Shown in pieces: positions 38,816 through 49,280 of a stretch of 64,000 nucleotides of DNA. Below the pieces are notes generated by a model, which was given only the letters and a program-made list of their open reading frames with translations, did not search any database and was not told where the DNA came from. Numbering within the stretch: position 1 is the first letter of the stretch; each line of letters begins with the position of its first letter. A program made the position numbers and the translations under genes. The DNA comes from UBA10649 sp965278945 (lineage in GTDB: Bacteria; Actinomycetota; Actinomycetes; S36-B12), in the NCBI GenBank assembly GCA_965278945.1, contig OZ257128.1:62001-126000 (forward strand), written 5' to 3'.

Positions 38816-39826
38816 GTGGCCATCACCATCAAGGACGTTGCGGACGCTGCAGGCGTGTCCACCGCGACGGTGTCGCGTGCCCTGCGCGGACTGCCCAACG
38901 TCGACGCCGGCACGCGCGAGCGAATCCAGCGGATCGCTACCGATCTCGACTACGTCATCTCCCCGAGCGCGTCCCGGCTGGCCAGTGGCCGCACGGGGAG
39001 CATCGCGGTCATTACTCCGTACATCGCGCGCTGGTACTTCAGCACGGTGTTGCACGGAGTCGAGTCGGTGTTGCAGAACGCCGGCATGGACCTGCTGCTG
39101 ATGAGCGTCAGCACTCCCGACGGGCAGCATCGCCTGCCGCCGGCGCCGCGCCTGCGTCGACGAGTCGATGGAGTGCTCGTCATCGCGCTGCCACCGCAGG
39201 ATGCTCAGCTGCACGAGGTACTCGGGCTGCAGATGCCGACGAGCCTGATCGGATTGACGATGCCCGAGGTGCCGAGCGTGAGCGTCGACGACGTCCTTGC
39301 CGGTCAGATCGCGACGCAGCACCTGATCAATCTCGGGCACACCCGGATCGGCGTGATCAACGGCGCGCCGATTATCTCCCCGTACACGGCCGAGAACGAT
39401 CGGTACAAGGGGTATGAGCACGCGATGAAGGACGCCGATCTGATCATCGACCCGATGCTCGAGGCCTACGGATACTTCACGATCGCTGGTGGCGAGCAGG
39501 CGATGACCGCCCTCCTCACGCAGAAGGTGCCACCGACCGCGGTCTTCGCGATGTCGGACGAGATGGCCTTCGGTGCGATGAAGGCGATGCGCGCGCACGG
39601 CATCACTCCGGGCAAGGAGATCTCCCTCGTCGGCATCGACGGTCATGACATGAGCGAGTTCCTCGACCTCACCACCGTCGTCCAGCCCGTGCAGGACCTC
39701 GGCCGGATCGCGGCCGAGGCCCTTGTCCTGCAGTTGCGGTCATCGAGTCCGCACCTTGCCGCCGACTCGATCCGGCTGCCAACCCAGTTGATCGTGCGGG
39801 GCTCGACGTCCCCGTACCGCGCGTAA
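38816..39826 (+). CDS. LacI-family transcriptional regulator
   Basis: 336 residues from GTG 38816 with AGGAGG 6 bases upstream. N-terminal helix-turn-helix TIKDVADAAGVSTATVSRALRG with the hinge ASRLASGRTGSIAVI, then a periplasmic-binding-protein-like sugar domain (FAMSDEMAFGAMKAM, LVGIDGHDMSEFLDLTTV). Followed by a GH13 glucosidase and a sugar ABC transporter, so it most likely senses an alpha- or beta-glucoside. Confidence 0.92.
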   Translation: MAITIKDVADAAGVSTATVSRALRGLPNVDAGTRERIQRIATDLDYVISPSASRLASGRTGSIAVITPYIARWYFSTVLHGVESVLQNAGMDLLLMSVSTPDGQHRLPPAPRLRRRVDGVLVIALPPQDAQLHEVLGLQMPTSLIGLTMPEVPSVSVDDVLAGQIATQHLINLGHTRIGVINGAPIISPYTAENDRYKGYEHAMKDADLIIDPMLEAYGYFTIAGGEQAMTALLTQKVPPTAVFAMSDEMAFGAMKAMRAHGITPGKEISLVGIDGHDMSEFLDLTTVVQPVQDLGRIAAEALVLQLRSSSPHLAADSIRLPTQLIVRGSTSPYRA

Positions 39827-39847
39827 ACCGCTCAGCGCTCCGGCATC

Positions 39848-41518
39848 ATGGGCACCGTGAGATCCGAGCACGTCTGGTGGCAGCGCGCGGCCGTCTATCA
39901 GGTCTACCCGCGGTCCTTCCGCGATCTGGATTCTGACGGAACCGGCGACCTGCGCGGAGTCATCCATGAGCTCCCGTACATCGCAGGCCTGTCCGTCGAT
40001 GCGTTGTGGCTGTCACCGTTCTACTCGTCGCCGCAGAACGACTCGGGATACGACGTGGTCGACCCCCGATCGGTCGACCCGGTCTACGGATCGCTCGCCG
40101 ACGCGCAGGAGCTGATCGACCAGGCCCACTTCCGCGGACTGCGAGTGCTCGTCGACATCGTCCCGAATCACTCGTCGAGCGATCGCCCGTGGTTCAAGGA
40201 GGCGTTGCAGGCGGCGCCGGGCAGCCCCGCGCGGGATCGCTACCACTTCCGCGACGGACGCGGGCCGCATGGGAACGAGCCGCCCAGCAACTGGATGAGC
40301 ATGTTCGGCGGCTCGGCGTGGACGCGCATTCACGAGGTCGACGGACTGCCCGGCCAGTGGTACCTGCACCTGTTCGACCCGACGCAGCCAGACCTCAACT
40401 GGGCAAACCCGCAGGTCCGCCTTGACGGGCTCGAGACCCTGCGGTTCTGGCTCGACATGGGCGCCGACGGGTTCCGCGTCGATGTCGCACTCGGCCTCGC
40501 GAAGGACATGACCTATCCGGACGTCGACGACCCCGAAGGGCTGGTCCTCGCGCTGCGCATGGACCTCGACGACGGGTCGGACGAGGCAAAGGCGCGCCGC
40601 CTTCGGGTCGCCAACTCGCCGATCCTCGATCGCGACGAGGTGCAGGACATCTATCGCGAGTGGCGAGCGCTCCTGGACACGTACCCCGGGGACCGGATGG
40701 CGGTGGCGGAGGCGTGGGTGCCGCCCGTTCGCGCCGCACGGTACGTCGCTCCCGACACGTTGCACCAGATCTTCAACTTCGACTTTATGGCGGTCGGCTG
40801 GGACGCCGGCAAGATCACCGACATCGTCCAGCGAACAATCGCCGACCTTGCCGAAGTGAGCGCACCGCCGACCTGGGCGCTGTCGAACCACGACACCGCG
40901 CGCGTCGTCACGCGGCTCGGCGGCGGGCCGCTCGGCCGGCAGCGGGCGCGCGCGATGGCGCTGATCGCCCATGCGCTGCCGGGCTCGGTTTACGTCTATC
41001 AGGGCGAGGAGCTCGGGCTCGAGGACGCGGAGATGCCCGACGAGGCCCGACGCGATCCGGTCTGGTTCCGCACCAAGGGACTGCAGAAGGGTCGCGACGG
41101 CGGGCGGGTTCCGCTGCCGTGGCGAGGAGACGCGCCTCCCTACGGCTTCCACGACACCGTGGTCAGCGATGTCATGCCAGCGCTGTGGCTGCCGCCGCCG
41201 CCCGGCTGGGCGGAGTTCACCGTCGAGTCGCAGTCACGCGATGCGAGCAGCACGCTGGCGCAGTACCGATCGATGCTCCGGCTGCGTCATGCACACCCGG
41301 GACTCGTCGACCTCGACAACGTCACGTGGCCGGACGTGCCGGAAGGAGTGTTCGCGCTGCGACGTTCGTGCGGGTTCGCGTGCGTCGTGAACTGCACGGA
41401 CGAGGAGATCATCAGCCCGATAGGCGGCGTTGTCCTGACCGCCAGTGACGGCTCCGTGCACGCGGATAACGGCATCGTGACTCTGCCTGCGGACACCGGC
41501 GCCTGGATCCAGACCTAG
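39848..41518 (+). CDS. GH13 alpha-glucosidase / oligo-1,6-glucosidase type
   Basis: 556 residues, cytoplasmic. (beta/alpha)8 barrel motifs in order: VYQVYPRSFRDLDSDGTGDL, DIVPNHSSSDRPWF, GFRVDVA (nucleophile Asp), VAEAWV (acid Glu) and SNHDTARVVTRLGG, then a beta domain. Hydrolyses maltose, isomaltose or sucrose-like substrates. The start may instead be GTG 39857, which has CATCAT 7 bases before it. It converges on the MsmK gene across palindromic element 3. Confidence 0.92.
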   Translation: MGTVRSEHVWWQRAAVYQVYPRSFRDLDSDGTGDLRGVIHELPYIAGLSVDALWLSPFYSSPQNDSGYDVVDPRSVDPVYGSLADAQELIDQAHFRGLRVLVDIVPNHSSSDRPWFKEALQAAPGSPARDRYHFRDGRGPHGNEPPSNWMSMFGGSAWTRIHEVDGLPGQWYLHLFDPTQPDLNWANPQVRLDGLETLRFWLDMGADGFRVDVALGLAKDMTYPDVDDPEGLVLALRMDLDDGSDEAKARRLRVANSPILDRDEVQDIYREWRALLDTYPGDRMAVAEAWVPPVRAARYVAPDTLHQIFNFDFMAVGWDAGKITDIVQRTIADLAEVSAPPTWALSNHDTARVVTRLGGGPLGRQRARAMALIAHALPGSVYVYQGEELGLEDAEMPDEARRDPVWFRTKGLQKGRDGGRVPLPWRGDAPPYGFHDTVVSDVMPALWLPPPPGWAEFTVESQSRDASSTLAQYRSMLRLRHAHPGLVDLDNVTWPDVPEGVFALRRSCGFACVVNCTDEEIISPIGGVVLTASDGSVHADNGIVTLPADTGAWIQT

Positions 41519-41536
41519 ACCTGGCTCCAGACCAAG

Positions 41537-41603
41537 CCCGCCGACCTTGAGGTTGGCGTGGATTCGGGTACCGAATTCCCACGCCAACCTCAAGGTCGAC
41601 AGG
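41537..41603. repeat. Long palindromic element, copy 3
   Basis: Arms 41537-41561 and 41579-41603, same core as copies 1 and 2; the right arm has two G-to-A changes (GGTCGACAGG instead of GGTCGGCGGG). The loop (ATTCGGGTACCGAAT region) itself pairs for 6 bp and carries CGGTACC when read on the minus strand. It ends 3 bases before the stop of the convergent ATPase gene. Confidence 0.93.
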
Positions 41604-41605
41604 GT

Positions 41606-42682
<1,077 letters not shown>

Positions 42683-42792
42683 GGCGAAATCCCCTCACCG
42701 GCAGGAACGTGCCGGACGATCCGTAGTGGAAGTGATGTTCGAACCGTAGCGGACCGACGTAAGCGCTGGCGGTCTGTCGGAAAGATCGTCAA

Positions 42793-42807
42793 TGCAAGCC
42801 GGTTGCA
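42793..42807. promoter_or_regulatory. LacI-type operator 1
   Basis: TGCAAGCCGGTTGCA: TGCAA/TTGCA arms around a GC centre, the standard LacI/CcpA-like half-site pattern. Confidence 0.6.
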
Positions 42808-42863
42808 GGGATTCGCGTTGCGCTCGTATATCAAATTGTGATGCTTACATGGCCACCTTGCAC

Positions 42864-42877
42864 TCAAAGCGGTTGCA
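42864..42877. promoter_or_regulatory. LacI-type operator 2
   Basis: TCAAAGCGGTTGCA, matching operator 1 in the right half (CGGTTGCA) and 11 of 14 positions of the ideal palindrome. It lies about 70 bases from operator 1, compatible with looping or cooperative repression. Confidence 0.5.
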
Positions 42878-42986
42878 ACAGGCCTCGTGATGGGGACAAG
42901 ATGACAGCGTTTACGTCGTTCAAGTCCGCTTGATCGGCCACCCGCCGGGGACCTTCCCCGTCGATCCGTGAAGTCAAGGAGAATCC

Positions 42987-44411
42987 ATGACCGCAACATT
43001 GCGGCGCCGTGGGGCAGTGATCCTCGTCGGTGGTGTTGCAGCAAGCATGCTGCTCGCCGCCTGCGGGTCAAGCTCCTCGAGCGATAGCAGCAGCAGCAGT
43101 GAGGCTGCTGCCTCAACTGCAAGCGAAGCAGCGCCGGCAAGCAGCGCTGCCGCCGTCGCAGCCGGTTGCGAGGCGTACGCCGCCTACACCGGTAACGAGG
43201 GCACCAGTGTGACCCTCTTCACCTCAGTGCTGCCGCCTGAGCAGCAGCGCTACGAAGACGCGTGGAAGCCCTTCGAGGACTGCACGGGTATCGACATCGT
43301 GTACGAAGGAAGCGACCAGTTCGAAGCCCAGCTCCCGACCCGCATCGCCGGTGGCAACGCCCCCGACCTCGCGTGGATCCCGCAGCCTGGTCTTCTCGCC
43401 AAGCTCGTCGAGGCCGGTGGCCCGGTTGCGGCCCCTCAGGCCGTCGCGGACAACGTCGACAAGTACTTCAACCCGGCGTGGAAGTCCTACGGCACGGTTG
43501 ACGGCACCTTCTACGCCGCACCGAACAGCTCGAACATGAAGTCGTTCGTGTGGTACTCGCCGAAGGTGTTCGCCGAGAAGGGTTACGCAATCCCGACGTC
43601 ATGGGATGAGCTCATGACCCTGAGCGACCAGATGGTCGCTGACGGCATCAAGCCGTGGTGCGGTGGCATCGAGTCCGGTGGAGCCACTGGCTGGCCGGCA
43701 ACCGACTGGCTCGAGCAGACCGTTCTGCGTCAGTCCGGTGGCGACATCTACGACCAGTGGGTCGCGGGTACCGTCAAGTTCGACTCGCCTGAGATCACCG
43801 CGGCAATGGACACGCTCGCGGCCTGGATGAAGAACCCCGATTACGTCAACGCGGGCTTCGGCAACGTCCAGACCATCGCCACCACCGCCTTCCAGGATGC
43901 AGGCAAGCCGATCCTCGACGACAAGTGCGGCATGCTCCAGCAGGCGTCCTTCTACGCGGCCCAGTGGCCGACGTTCAAGGAAGGCGCCGTTGTGGCTGAG
44001 GATGGCGACGTGTTCGCCTTCTTCCTGCCTCAGATGGACGCGGCTGTCGCAGCCAATCCCGTCGTAGGCGGCGGCGAGTTCACCACCGCGTTCTCCGATC
44101 GTCCCGAGGTCCAGGCCGTGCAGACGTACCTGTCCTCGGCGGAGTACGCAACAGCTCGCGTTGCCCAGCCCGGTGGCTGGGTGTCGGCGAACAGCGGAGT
44201 TCCGCTGGACACCTACACCGACGCGATCGCAGCACTGTCGGCGAAGTACCTCACCGATCCCAGTGGCGTCTTCCGCTTCGACGCTTCGGACCTGATGCCG
44301 GCTGCTGTCGGTGCGGGTGCGGAGTGGACGCAGATGACGGCGTGGTTCGCTGAGGACAAGCCCACGCAGGCTGTTCTGCAGGCGATTGACGCAGCCTGGC
44401 CCGCTTCCTGA
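42987..44411 (+). CDS. Sugar ABC transporter substrate-binding lipoprotein
   Basis: 474 residues. Signal peptide and lipobox LLAAC, then a Ser/Ala-rich linker of about 35 residues, then a solute-binding domain of the glucoside/maltose class (TLFTSVLPPEQQRYEDAW, GGNAPDLAWIPQPGLL, YAAPNSSNMKSFVWYSP, GWVSANSGVPLDTY). Resembles alpha-glucoside binding proteins (AglE-like); exact ligand unproven. Good Shine-Dalgarno. A strong hairpin separates it from the permease genes. Confidence 0.92.
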   Translation: MTATLRRRGAVILVGGVAASMLLAACGSSSSSDSSSSSEAAASTASEAAPASSAAAVAAGCEAYAAYTGNEGTSVTLFTSVLPPEQQRYEDAWKPFEDCTGIDIVYEGSDQFEAQLPTRIAGGNAPDLAWIPQPGLLAKLVEAGGPVAAPQAVADNVDKYFNPAWKSYGTVDGTFYAAPNSSNMKSFVWYSPKVFAEKGYAIPTSWDELMTLSDQMVADGIKPWCGGIESGGATGWPATDWLEQTVLRQSGGDIYDQWVAGTVKFDSPEITAAMDTLAAWMKNPDYVNAGFGNVQTIATTAFQDAGKPILDDKCGMLQQASFYAAQWPTFKEGAVVAEDGDVFAFFLPQMDAAVAANPVVGGGEFTTAFSDRPEVQAVQTYLSSAEYATARVAQPGGWVSANSGVPLDTYTDAIAALSAKYLTDPSGVFRFDASDLMPAAVGAGAEWTQMTAWFAEDKPTQAVLQAIDAAWPAS

Positions 44412-44449
44412 AACAGGTAGCACCGGCTAGTTGCTTGGATTGACTGAGC

Positions 44450-44490
44450 GCCGGGGTCCGCAGGGTGTAAACACATCTTCGGACCCCGGC
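44450..44490 (+). terminator. Hairpin between binding-protein and permease genes
   Basis: 11-bp stem GCCGGGGTCCG (44450-44460) with CGGACCCCGGC (44480-44490), 19-base loop, no T-run. Probably a partial terminator or 3' stabiliser giving more binding protein than permease, as is common in sugar ABC operons. Confidence 0.6.
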
Positions 44491-44552
44491 CTCATCATGT
44501 GAGGCCAGCGACAGGGCCGCATCGAACGCAGACGACGAGAAGGGAAGGTGCA

Positions 44553-45533
44553 GTGGAGGAACTCACCTCCGGACTAGGCAAGATCGGCACCGGCTTGGCC
44601 GCGGTCGCCATCTTCCTTGGCCTGCTTCTCATCGTCTTCTTCATAGGTGCGCGGGCAAAGGGCAAGCTGCAGTTCCCCGCGGCCATCATCGTGTTCCTCG
44701 GCCCGGCGATCCTGCTGCTTGCTTACGGCCTGATCGCCCCGGCCTTCCTCACCACCGTGGGCAGCTTCAAGAACGCGAGCGGCTCCGAGTTCGTCGGTTT
44801 GGCCAACTTCTCGTGGATCTTCACCACGGAGGAGAACCGCAAGTTCCTCATCAACACGGTCCTGTGGATCATCATCGCCCCGCTGGTCTCTACGGCGCTC
44901 GGCCTCACGCTTGCGCTCCTGCTGGACCGCATGCGGCGCGAGTCGATCTCCAAGTCGCTCATCTTCATGCCGATGGCGATCTCGTTCGTGGGAGCGGGAA
45001 TCATCTGGGGCCTGGTCTACGAGTACCGCGATCCGTCCGGACCGCAGGTAGGCCTGCTAAGCCAGTTGGCGCAGTGGATCGGTATGGACGATCCGCCGAA
45101 CTGGCTGCTCTGGCAGCCGTGGAACAACTTCTTCCTGATGGTCATCATGATCTGGATCCAGGTCGGCTTCGCGATGGTCGTCCTGTCCGCGGCGATCAAG
45201 GCGATTCCCGGGGACGTTGTCGAAGCGGCTGAACTCGACGGTGCAACCGGCTGGAAGCTCTTCAGCAAAGTCACCATTCCGATGGTGCGCGGAACCCTGA
45301 TCGTCGTCTTCACGACGATCATGATCGCGGTCCTGAAGATCTTCGACATCGTGCGCACGATGACCAACGGAAACTTCGGCACGCAAGTCGTGGCAAACGA
45401 GATGTATGCACAGTCGTTCGTCCAGTTCGACGTTGGTCGAGGCAGCGCACTCGCCGTTGTCCTGTTCATCGGCGTCGTCCCACTGATCGTCTACAACGTG
45501 GTCCAACTGCGGAAGGAGCGGACGATCAGATGA
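44553..45533 (+). CDS. Sugar ABC transporter permease (MalF-like)
   Basis: 326 residues from GTG 44553, preceded by GAAGGGAAGG; an earlier ATG at 44499 lies before the Shine-Dalgarno and is rejected. About seven membrane helices and the EAA loop EAAELDGATGWKLFSKVTIP near residue 230. Forms the channel with the next gene; overlaps it by 4 bases. Confidence 0.92.
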   Translation: MEELTSGLGKIGTGLAAVAIFLGLLLIVFFIGARAKGKLQFPAAIIVFLGPAILLLAYGLIAPAFLTTVGSFKNASGSEFVGLANFSWIFTTEENRKFLINTVLWIIIAPLVSTALGLTLALLLDRMRRESISKSLIFMPMAISFVGAGIIWGLVYEYRDPSGPQVGLLSQLAQWIGMDDPPNWLLWQPWNNFFLMVIMIWIQVGFAMVVLSAAIKAIPGDVVEAAELDGATGWKLFSKVTIPMVRGTLIVVFTTIMIAVLKIFDIVRTMTNGNFGTQVVANEMYAQSFVQFDVGRGSALAVVLFIGVVPLIVYNVVQLRKERTIR

Positions 45534-46513
45534 GCGTCGAAGCGCAAGAGATCATGCCGATGCCACAGCCGAACCTGCCCGAGGAGACCATCCCTCAGGC
45601 CGCGCGCCGCAAGCTGAGCAGCCCGTGGGCGACCGGTGTCGTCATCCTCATCACGATCCTGTGGACGATCCCGACCTTCGGCCTGCTTGTGACGTCCCTT
45701 CGCCCGTCAGAGCAAGCGACGAACTCCGGCTGGTGGACGATCTTCACCAACCCGGCTATGACCCTCGACAACTACAGCCAGGTCATCACGGGCGGAACGA
45801 CGATCCCGAACGGCATCGCGCCGTACTTCTTCAACTCCTTCGCCATAGCGATCCCGGCCGCGATCTTCCCGCTCGTGATCGCCTGCATGGCCGCCTATGC
45901 CATCGCGTGGATTCCCTTCAAGGGCTCCACCTTCATCTTCTTCACTATCTTCGCGCTGCAGGTCATCCCCTTGCAGATGTCGCTGCTGCCCCTGCTGACG
46001 ATGTTCAGCAAGGGCTGGAGCCTAGGCCCGATACCTATCTTCCCGGACCTGAACAAGCCGGGCACCGAGCAGTCGCTGTTCATCGGCACATATATCCCGT
46101 TGTGGATCGCGCACACGATGTTCGCCCTGCCGCTGGCCATCTTCCTGCTGCACAACTTCATCAATCAGCTGCCGCGTGAGTTGTTCGAGGCGGCCCGGGT
46201 CGATGGCGCGAGCCACTTCCTCATCTTCCGCAAGCTGGTACTGCCGCTGACGGTTCCCGCCATCGCGTCGTTCGCGATCTTCCAGTTCCTGTGGGTGTGG
46301 AACGACTTGCTTGTCGCGCTGACGTTCGCCGGAGGAACGCCGGACGTCGCGCCCATCACCGCCTATCTGGCCAATATCAAGGGGTCCTATGGATCCCAGC
46401 TCCATCTGGTTACCGCGGGAGCGTTCGTGGCGATCATCGTTCCGCTCATCGTGTTCTTCTCGCTCCAGCGCTTCTTCGTGCGAGGACTTCTCGCGGGCTC
46501 CGTCAAGGGATAG
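45530..46513 (+). CDS. Sugar ABC transporter permease (MalG-like)
   Basis: 327 residues with six membrane helices and the EAA loop EAARVDGASHFLIFRKLVLP. ATG 45530 overlaps the previous stop. The extra-cytoplasmic segment near residues 60-100 is long (TNSGWWTIFTNPAMTLDNY), as in alpha-glucoside porters. Followed after 6 bases by a GH1 beta-glucosidase, which suggests import and hydrolysis of the same sugars. Confidence 0.92.
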   Translation: MSVEAQEIMPMPQPNLPEETIPQAARRKLSSPWATGVVILITILWTIPTFGLLVTSLRPSEQATNSGWWTIFTNPAMTLDNYSQVITGGTTIPNGIAPYFFNSFAIAIPAAIFPLVIACMAAYAIAWIPFKGSTFIFFTIFALQVIPLQMSLLPLLTMFSKGWSLGPIPIFPDLNKPGTEQSLFIGTYIPLWIAHTMFALPLAIFLLHNFINQLPRELFEAARVDGASHFLIFRKLVLPLTVPAIASFAIFQFLWVWNDLLVALTFAGGTPDVAPITAYLANIKGSYGSQLHLVTAGAFVAIIVPLIVFFSLQRFFVRGLLAGSVKG

Positions 46514-46519
46514 GTATTC

Positions 46520-47875
46520 ATGGATCTGGTTGTCCCGCGCGACTTCGAACTCGGAGTCGCCACTTCGTCATGGCAGATCGAAGGCGATGTCGCCGGTCGT
46601 GGCCGATGCAACTGGGATGACTTCGCGCTGACACCGGGCGCGATAGTCGACGGTTCGACAGGCGAGCCCGCGTGTGATCACGTGCACCGTCTCGACGAGG
46701 ACCTGGATCTGCTGGCCTGGCTGGGTGTCGATGCGTACCGGTTCTCGATCAGCTGGCCGCGGGTCATGCCTGACGGCACGGGGGAGCTGTCCGCCGAGGG
46801 CCTGGCGTTCTATGACCGGCTGGTGGACGGACTTATTGCGCGCGGCATCAAGCCAGTGGCGACCCTGTTCCACTGGGACCTGCCGAGCGTGCTGGAGGAC
46901 AAGGGCGGCTGGACGAACCGCGACACGGCCGAGCACTTCGCGGACTACGCGGAGGCGATGGGGCGTCACTTCGCGAGCCGGGTCGACAGGTGGGCCACGC
47001 TCAACGAGCCGTGGTGCTCGGCCTTCCTTGGCTACTGCGCGGGCTACTTCGCCCCGGGACGCACCGAGCCCGGCGAGTCACTTGCCGCCGCCTACCACCT
47101 CATCCTCGGCCACGGACTCGCGGTGCAGCGCCTGCGCGCGGTCGGCGCGCAGAACCTCGGGATCGTCCTGAACCTGATTCCGATCATCAGCGAGTCCCCC
47201 GACATGGACGCGGCCGCGAAGCACGTCGACGGCCTGCAGAACCGGCTGTTCTTGGAGTTGCTCGCGGGGCGTGGCATTCCCGCCGACCTCATCGAGTCGT
47301 GCGCGTCGGTCACAGACTGGTCCTTCGTCGACGATGCTGACCGTCCCGTGATGTCTACGCCGATCGACTGGCTGGGAGAGAACTACTACACGGTGATGCG
47401 GGTTGCCGCGCCCAGCGTTTCCGATGTCGACGCGATTGGCCAGGAGACCCGGATGTTCCCGGCCTGCCCGCCGCTGAGCTTCGCGCCCCGCGCGCCGCTG
47501 ACCCACATGGGCTGGGAGATCCTCCCCGAGGGCATCGACCTGGCCCTGCGCCAGGCGACCAACGCCCTGCCAGGCGTGCCGCTGTGGGTCTGCGAGAACG
47601 GCGCCGCCGTCGACGAGATCACCGATGCGGACGGCATCCACGATCCGATCCGCACGGAGTACATCAAGGACCACATTCGCGTCCTGCTGCGTGCGCGCGA
47701 GAACGGGTTCGACATCAGGGGCTACTTCGCGTGGAGCCTGCTCGACAACCTCGAGTGGGCCTCGGGCTGGACGATGAAGTTCGGCATCATCCGCGTCGAC
47801 CCGGCCACCGGGGAGCGCACCCCTAAGGACAGCGCGCGGTGGTACCGGGAACAACTGGCCAAGCCGCGGTCCTGA
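46520..47875 (+). CDS. GH1 family beta-glucosidase
   Basis: 451 residues, cytoplasmic. FELGVATSSWQIEGDV, RFSISWPRVMPDGTG, WATLNEPWCSAFLGY (acid/base Glu in NEP), LWVCENGAA (nucleophile Glu in ENG) and SLLDNLEWASGW. Last gene of the transporter operon, so it probably hydrolyses imported beta-glucosides such as cellobiose. Complete. Confidence 0.95.
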   Translation: MDLVVPRDFELGVATSSWQIEGDVAGRGRCNWDDFALTPGAIVDGSTGEPACDHVHRLDEDLDLLAWLGVDAYRFSISWPRVMPDGTGELSAEGLAFYDRLVDGLIARGIKPVATLFHWDLPSVLEDKGGWTNRDTAEHFADYAEAMGRHFASRVDRWATLNEPWCSAFLGYCAGYFAPGRTEPGESLAAAYHLILGHGLAVQRLRAVGAQNLGIVLNLIPIISESPDMDAAAKHVDGLQNRLFLELLAGRGIPADLIESCASVTDWSFVDDADRPVMSTPIDWLGENYYTVMRVAAPSVSDVDAIGQETRMFPACPPLSFAPRAPLTHMGWEILPEGIDLALRQATNALPGVPLWVCENGAAVDEITDADGIHDPIRTEYIKDHIRVLLRARENGFDIRGYFAWSLLDNLEWASGWTMKFGIIRVDPATGERTPKDSARWYREQLAKPRS

Positions 47876-47894
47876 CGACGGGCATACTGCCGTC

Positions 47895-48578
47895 ATGGCA
47901 GACATGACGATCGATATCGGTGGCGAGGCAGTACCCACGTTCTTTGCCGTCCCGCCATCCGGCTCGGGCCCGGCGCTGATCGTCGTTCAGGAGTGGTGGG
48001 GACTCGTCCCGCATGTCCACGATCTTGTCCAGCGCTTCGCTGACGCGGGGTTCGTCGCCATGGCCGTCGACCACTACCGCGGCGCGCAGACAACCGAGCC
48101 CGACGAGGCCGGCAAGCTGATGATGGGACTGTCGATCGAGCAGGTGGCGGTCGATCTGGCGTCGGCCGCTGAGGTGCTCCTGGCCCGCGACGAGGTTGTC
48201 GGCGACGAGGTCAGTGTCATCGGATTCTGCATGGGTGGGGGACTCGCGCTCCTTGCACCGACGGTGTCCGACTCGATCACGAAGTCCATCGCGCTGTACC
48301 CCGCGATGCCCTGGCCGCACTACGCGCCGGACTGGGGCCGGTACGCGGGCAAGTCGGCGCAGGTGCATCTCGCCGAGCACGACAACCCCGCAACTGCGCC
48401 TGCGGTCGCGGCGCTGGCCGGGGAGATCGCCGCGGCGGGCGGCACCATCGAGGTCATCGACTACCCAGGCGGCGTGCACGCCTTCTTCAACGATGCGCGT
48501 CCTGAGGTGTACCAGTCCGACAACGCGGCGCTGGCGTGGTCGCGCATTCTCGACTTCCTGCGTGCGCCCTCCAGCTGA
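47895..48578 (+). CDS. Dienelactone hydrolase family protein
   Basis: 227-residue alpha/beta hydrolase: ALIVVQEWWGLVPHV, nucleophile Cys in GFCMGGG, and catalytic His in GGVHAFFND, typical of carboxymethylenebutenolidase. The natural substrate is uncertain because no other aromatic-degradation gene is near. CATACT lies 6 bases before ATG 47895 (weak leaderless -10). Confidence 0.9.
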   Translation: MADMTIDIGGEAVPTFFAVPPSGSGPALIVVQEWWGLVPHVHDLVQRFADAGFVAMAVDHYRGAQTTEPDEAGKLMMGLSIEQVAVDLASAAEVLLARDEVVGDEVSVIGFCMGGGLALLAPTVSDSITKSIALYPAMPWPHYAPDWGRYAGKSAQVHLAEHDNPATAPAVAALAGEIAAAGGTIEVIDYPGGVHAFFNDARPEVYQSDNAALAWSRILDFLRAPSS

Positions 48579-49269
48579 TCTGCTGGCCCTCGATGCGGCC
48601 ATCTGCGACTGTCGTCGATGCCCGCGCCTGGTGGAGTGGCGCGAGGAGGTCGCGCGGGTCAAGCGAGCCTCGTTCGCGGAGCAGGACTACTGGGGCCGGG
48701 CGGTTCCCGGGTTCGGCTCGGCCGCACCGTCGATCTGGATTGTCGGCCTGGCGCCAGCCGCCCACGGCGCCAACCGCACCGGCCGGATGTTCACGGGGGA
48801 TCGCAGCGGTGACTGGCTCTTCGCGGCGCTGCACCGCGCGGGCCTCGCGTCGCAGCCGACATCGACTGCTCGCGGGGACGGACTCTCGCTGACCGGTGTC
48901 CGGATCACGGCTGCCGTCCATTGCGCGCCGCCCGACAACAAGCCCACCCCCGACGAGTTCCAGAACTGCTCCGACTGGCTGACCACGGAGCTGCGCATCA
49001 TCGAGCCGAGCCTGAAGGTCGTCGTGGCCCTCGGCGGACTGGCCTGGAAGTCCGTCGAACGTGCCATGAGATCGGAAGGGTGGACCCTGCCGCGGCCCCT
49101 GCAGCCTTTCGGGCACGCGGCGCGCTTCACGGCGACGTCGCCGACCCCGAGGCCGGTGCAGGTGATCGGCTCGTACCACCCAAGCCAGCAGAACACGTTC
49201 ACCGGACGGCTGACCGAGCCCATGCTCGACGACGTGTTCACCGCCGCCCTCGAGGTCGCTTCGTCCTAG
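48562..49269 (+). CDS. Uracil-DNA glycosylase, family 5 (UDGb)
   Basis: Removes uracil and related damaged bases from DNA; heat-stable Fe-S type. GTG 48562 gives 235 residues and overlaps the hydrolase gene by 17 bases. The cluster Cys pair is CDCRRCPRL; further Cys are in VHCAPP and NCSDW. Signature segments are GLAPAAHGANRTGRMFTGDRSGDWL and GSYHPSQQNTFTGRLT. Its TAG stop forms part of the -10 of the following tRNA. Confidence 0.93.
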   Translation: MRPPADLLALDAAICDCRRCPRLVEWREEVARVKRASFAEQDYWGRAVPGFGSAAPSIWIVGLAPAAHGANRTGRMFTGDRSGDWLFAALHRAGLASQPTSTARGDGLSLTGVRITAAVHCAPPDNKPTPDEFQNCSDWLTTELRIIEPSLKVVVALGGLAWKSVERAMRSEGWTLPRPLQPFGHAARFTATSPTPRPVQVIGSYHPSQQNTFTGRLTEPMLDDVFTAALEVASS

Positions 49270-49280
49270 GGTTGGTACGC

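Larger units (their letters stand above)
42683..42986. other. 304-bp divergent regulatory region of the glucoside transporter
   Basis: No gene. Holds Shine-Dalgarno sequences at both edges (GAGGGG for the ATPase gene, AAGGAGA for the binding-protein gene), two LacI-type operators at 42793 and 42864, and between them an AT-rich stretch, TATATCAAATTGTGAT near 42828-42843, that is the likeliest promoter core. A small GGGGA/TCCCC hairpin lies near 42956-42970. Confidence 0.6.

Noticed and set aside
39820..39840. LacI-type operator before the GH13 gene (TAAACCGCTCAG)
   Set aside because: Only the left half matches; the right half lacks symmetry, so it is no better than chance.
44499..44552. Longer start (ATG 44499) for the first sugar permease
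   Set aside because: The Shine-Dalgarno at 44539-44548 points to GTG 44553; the extra residues are charged and unlike the family.
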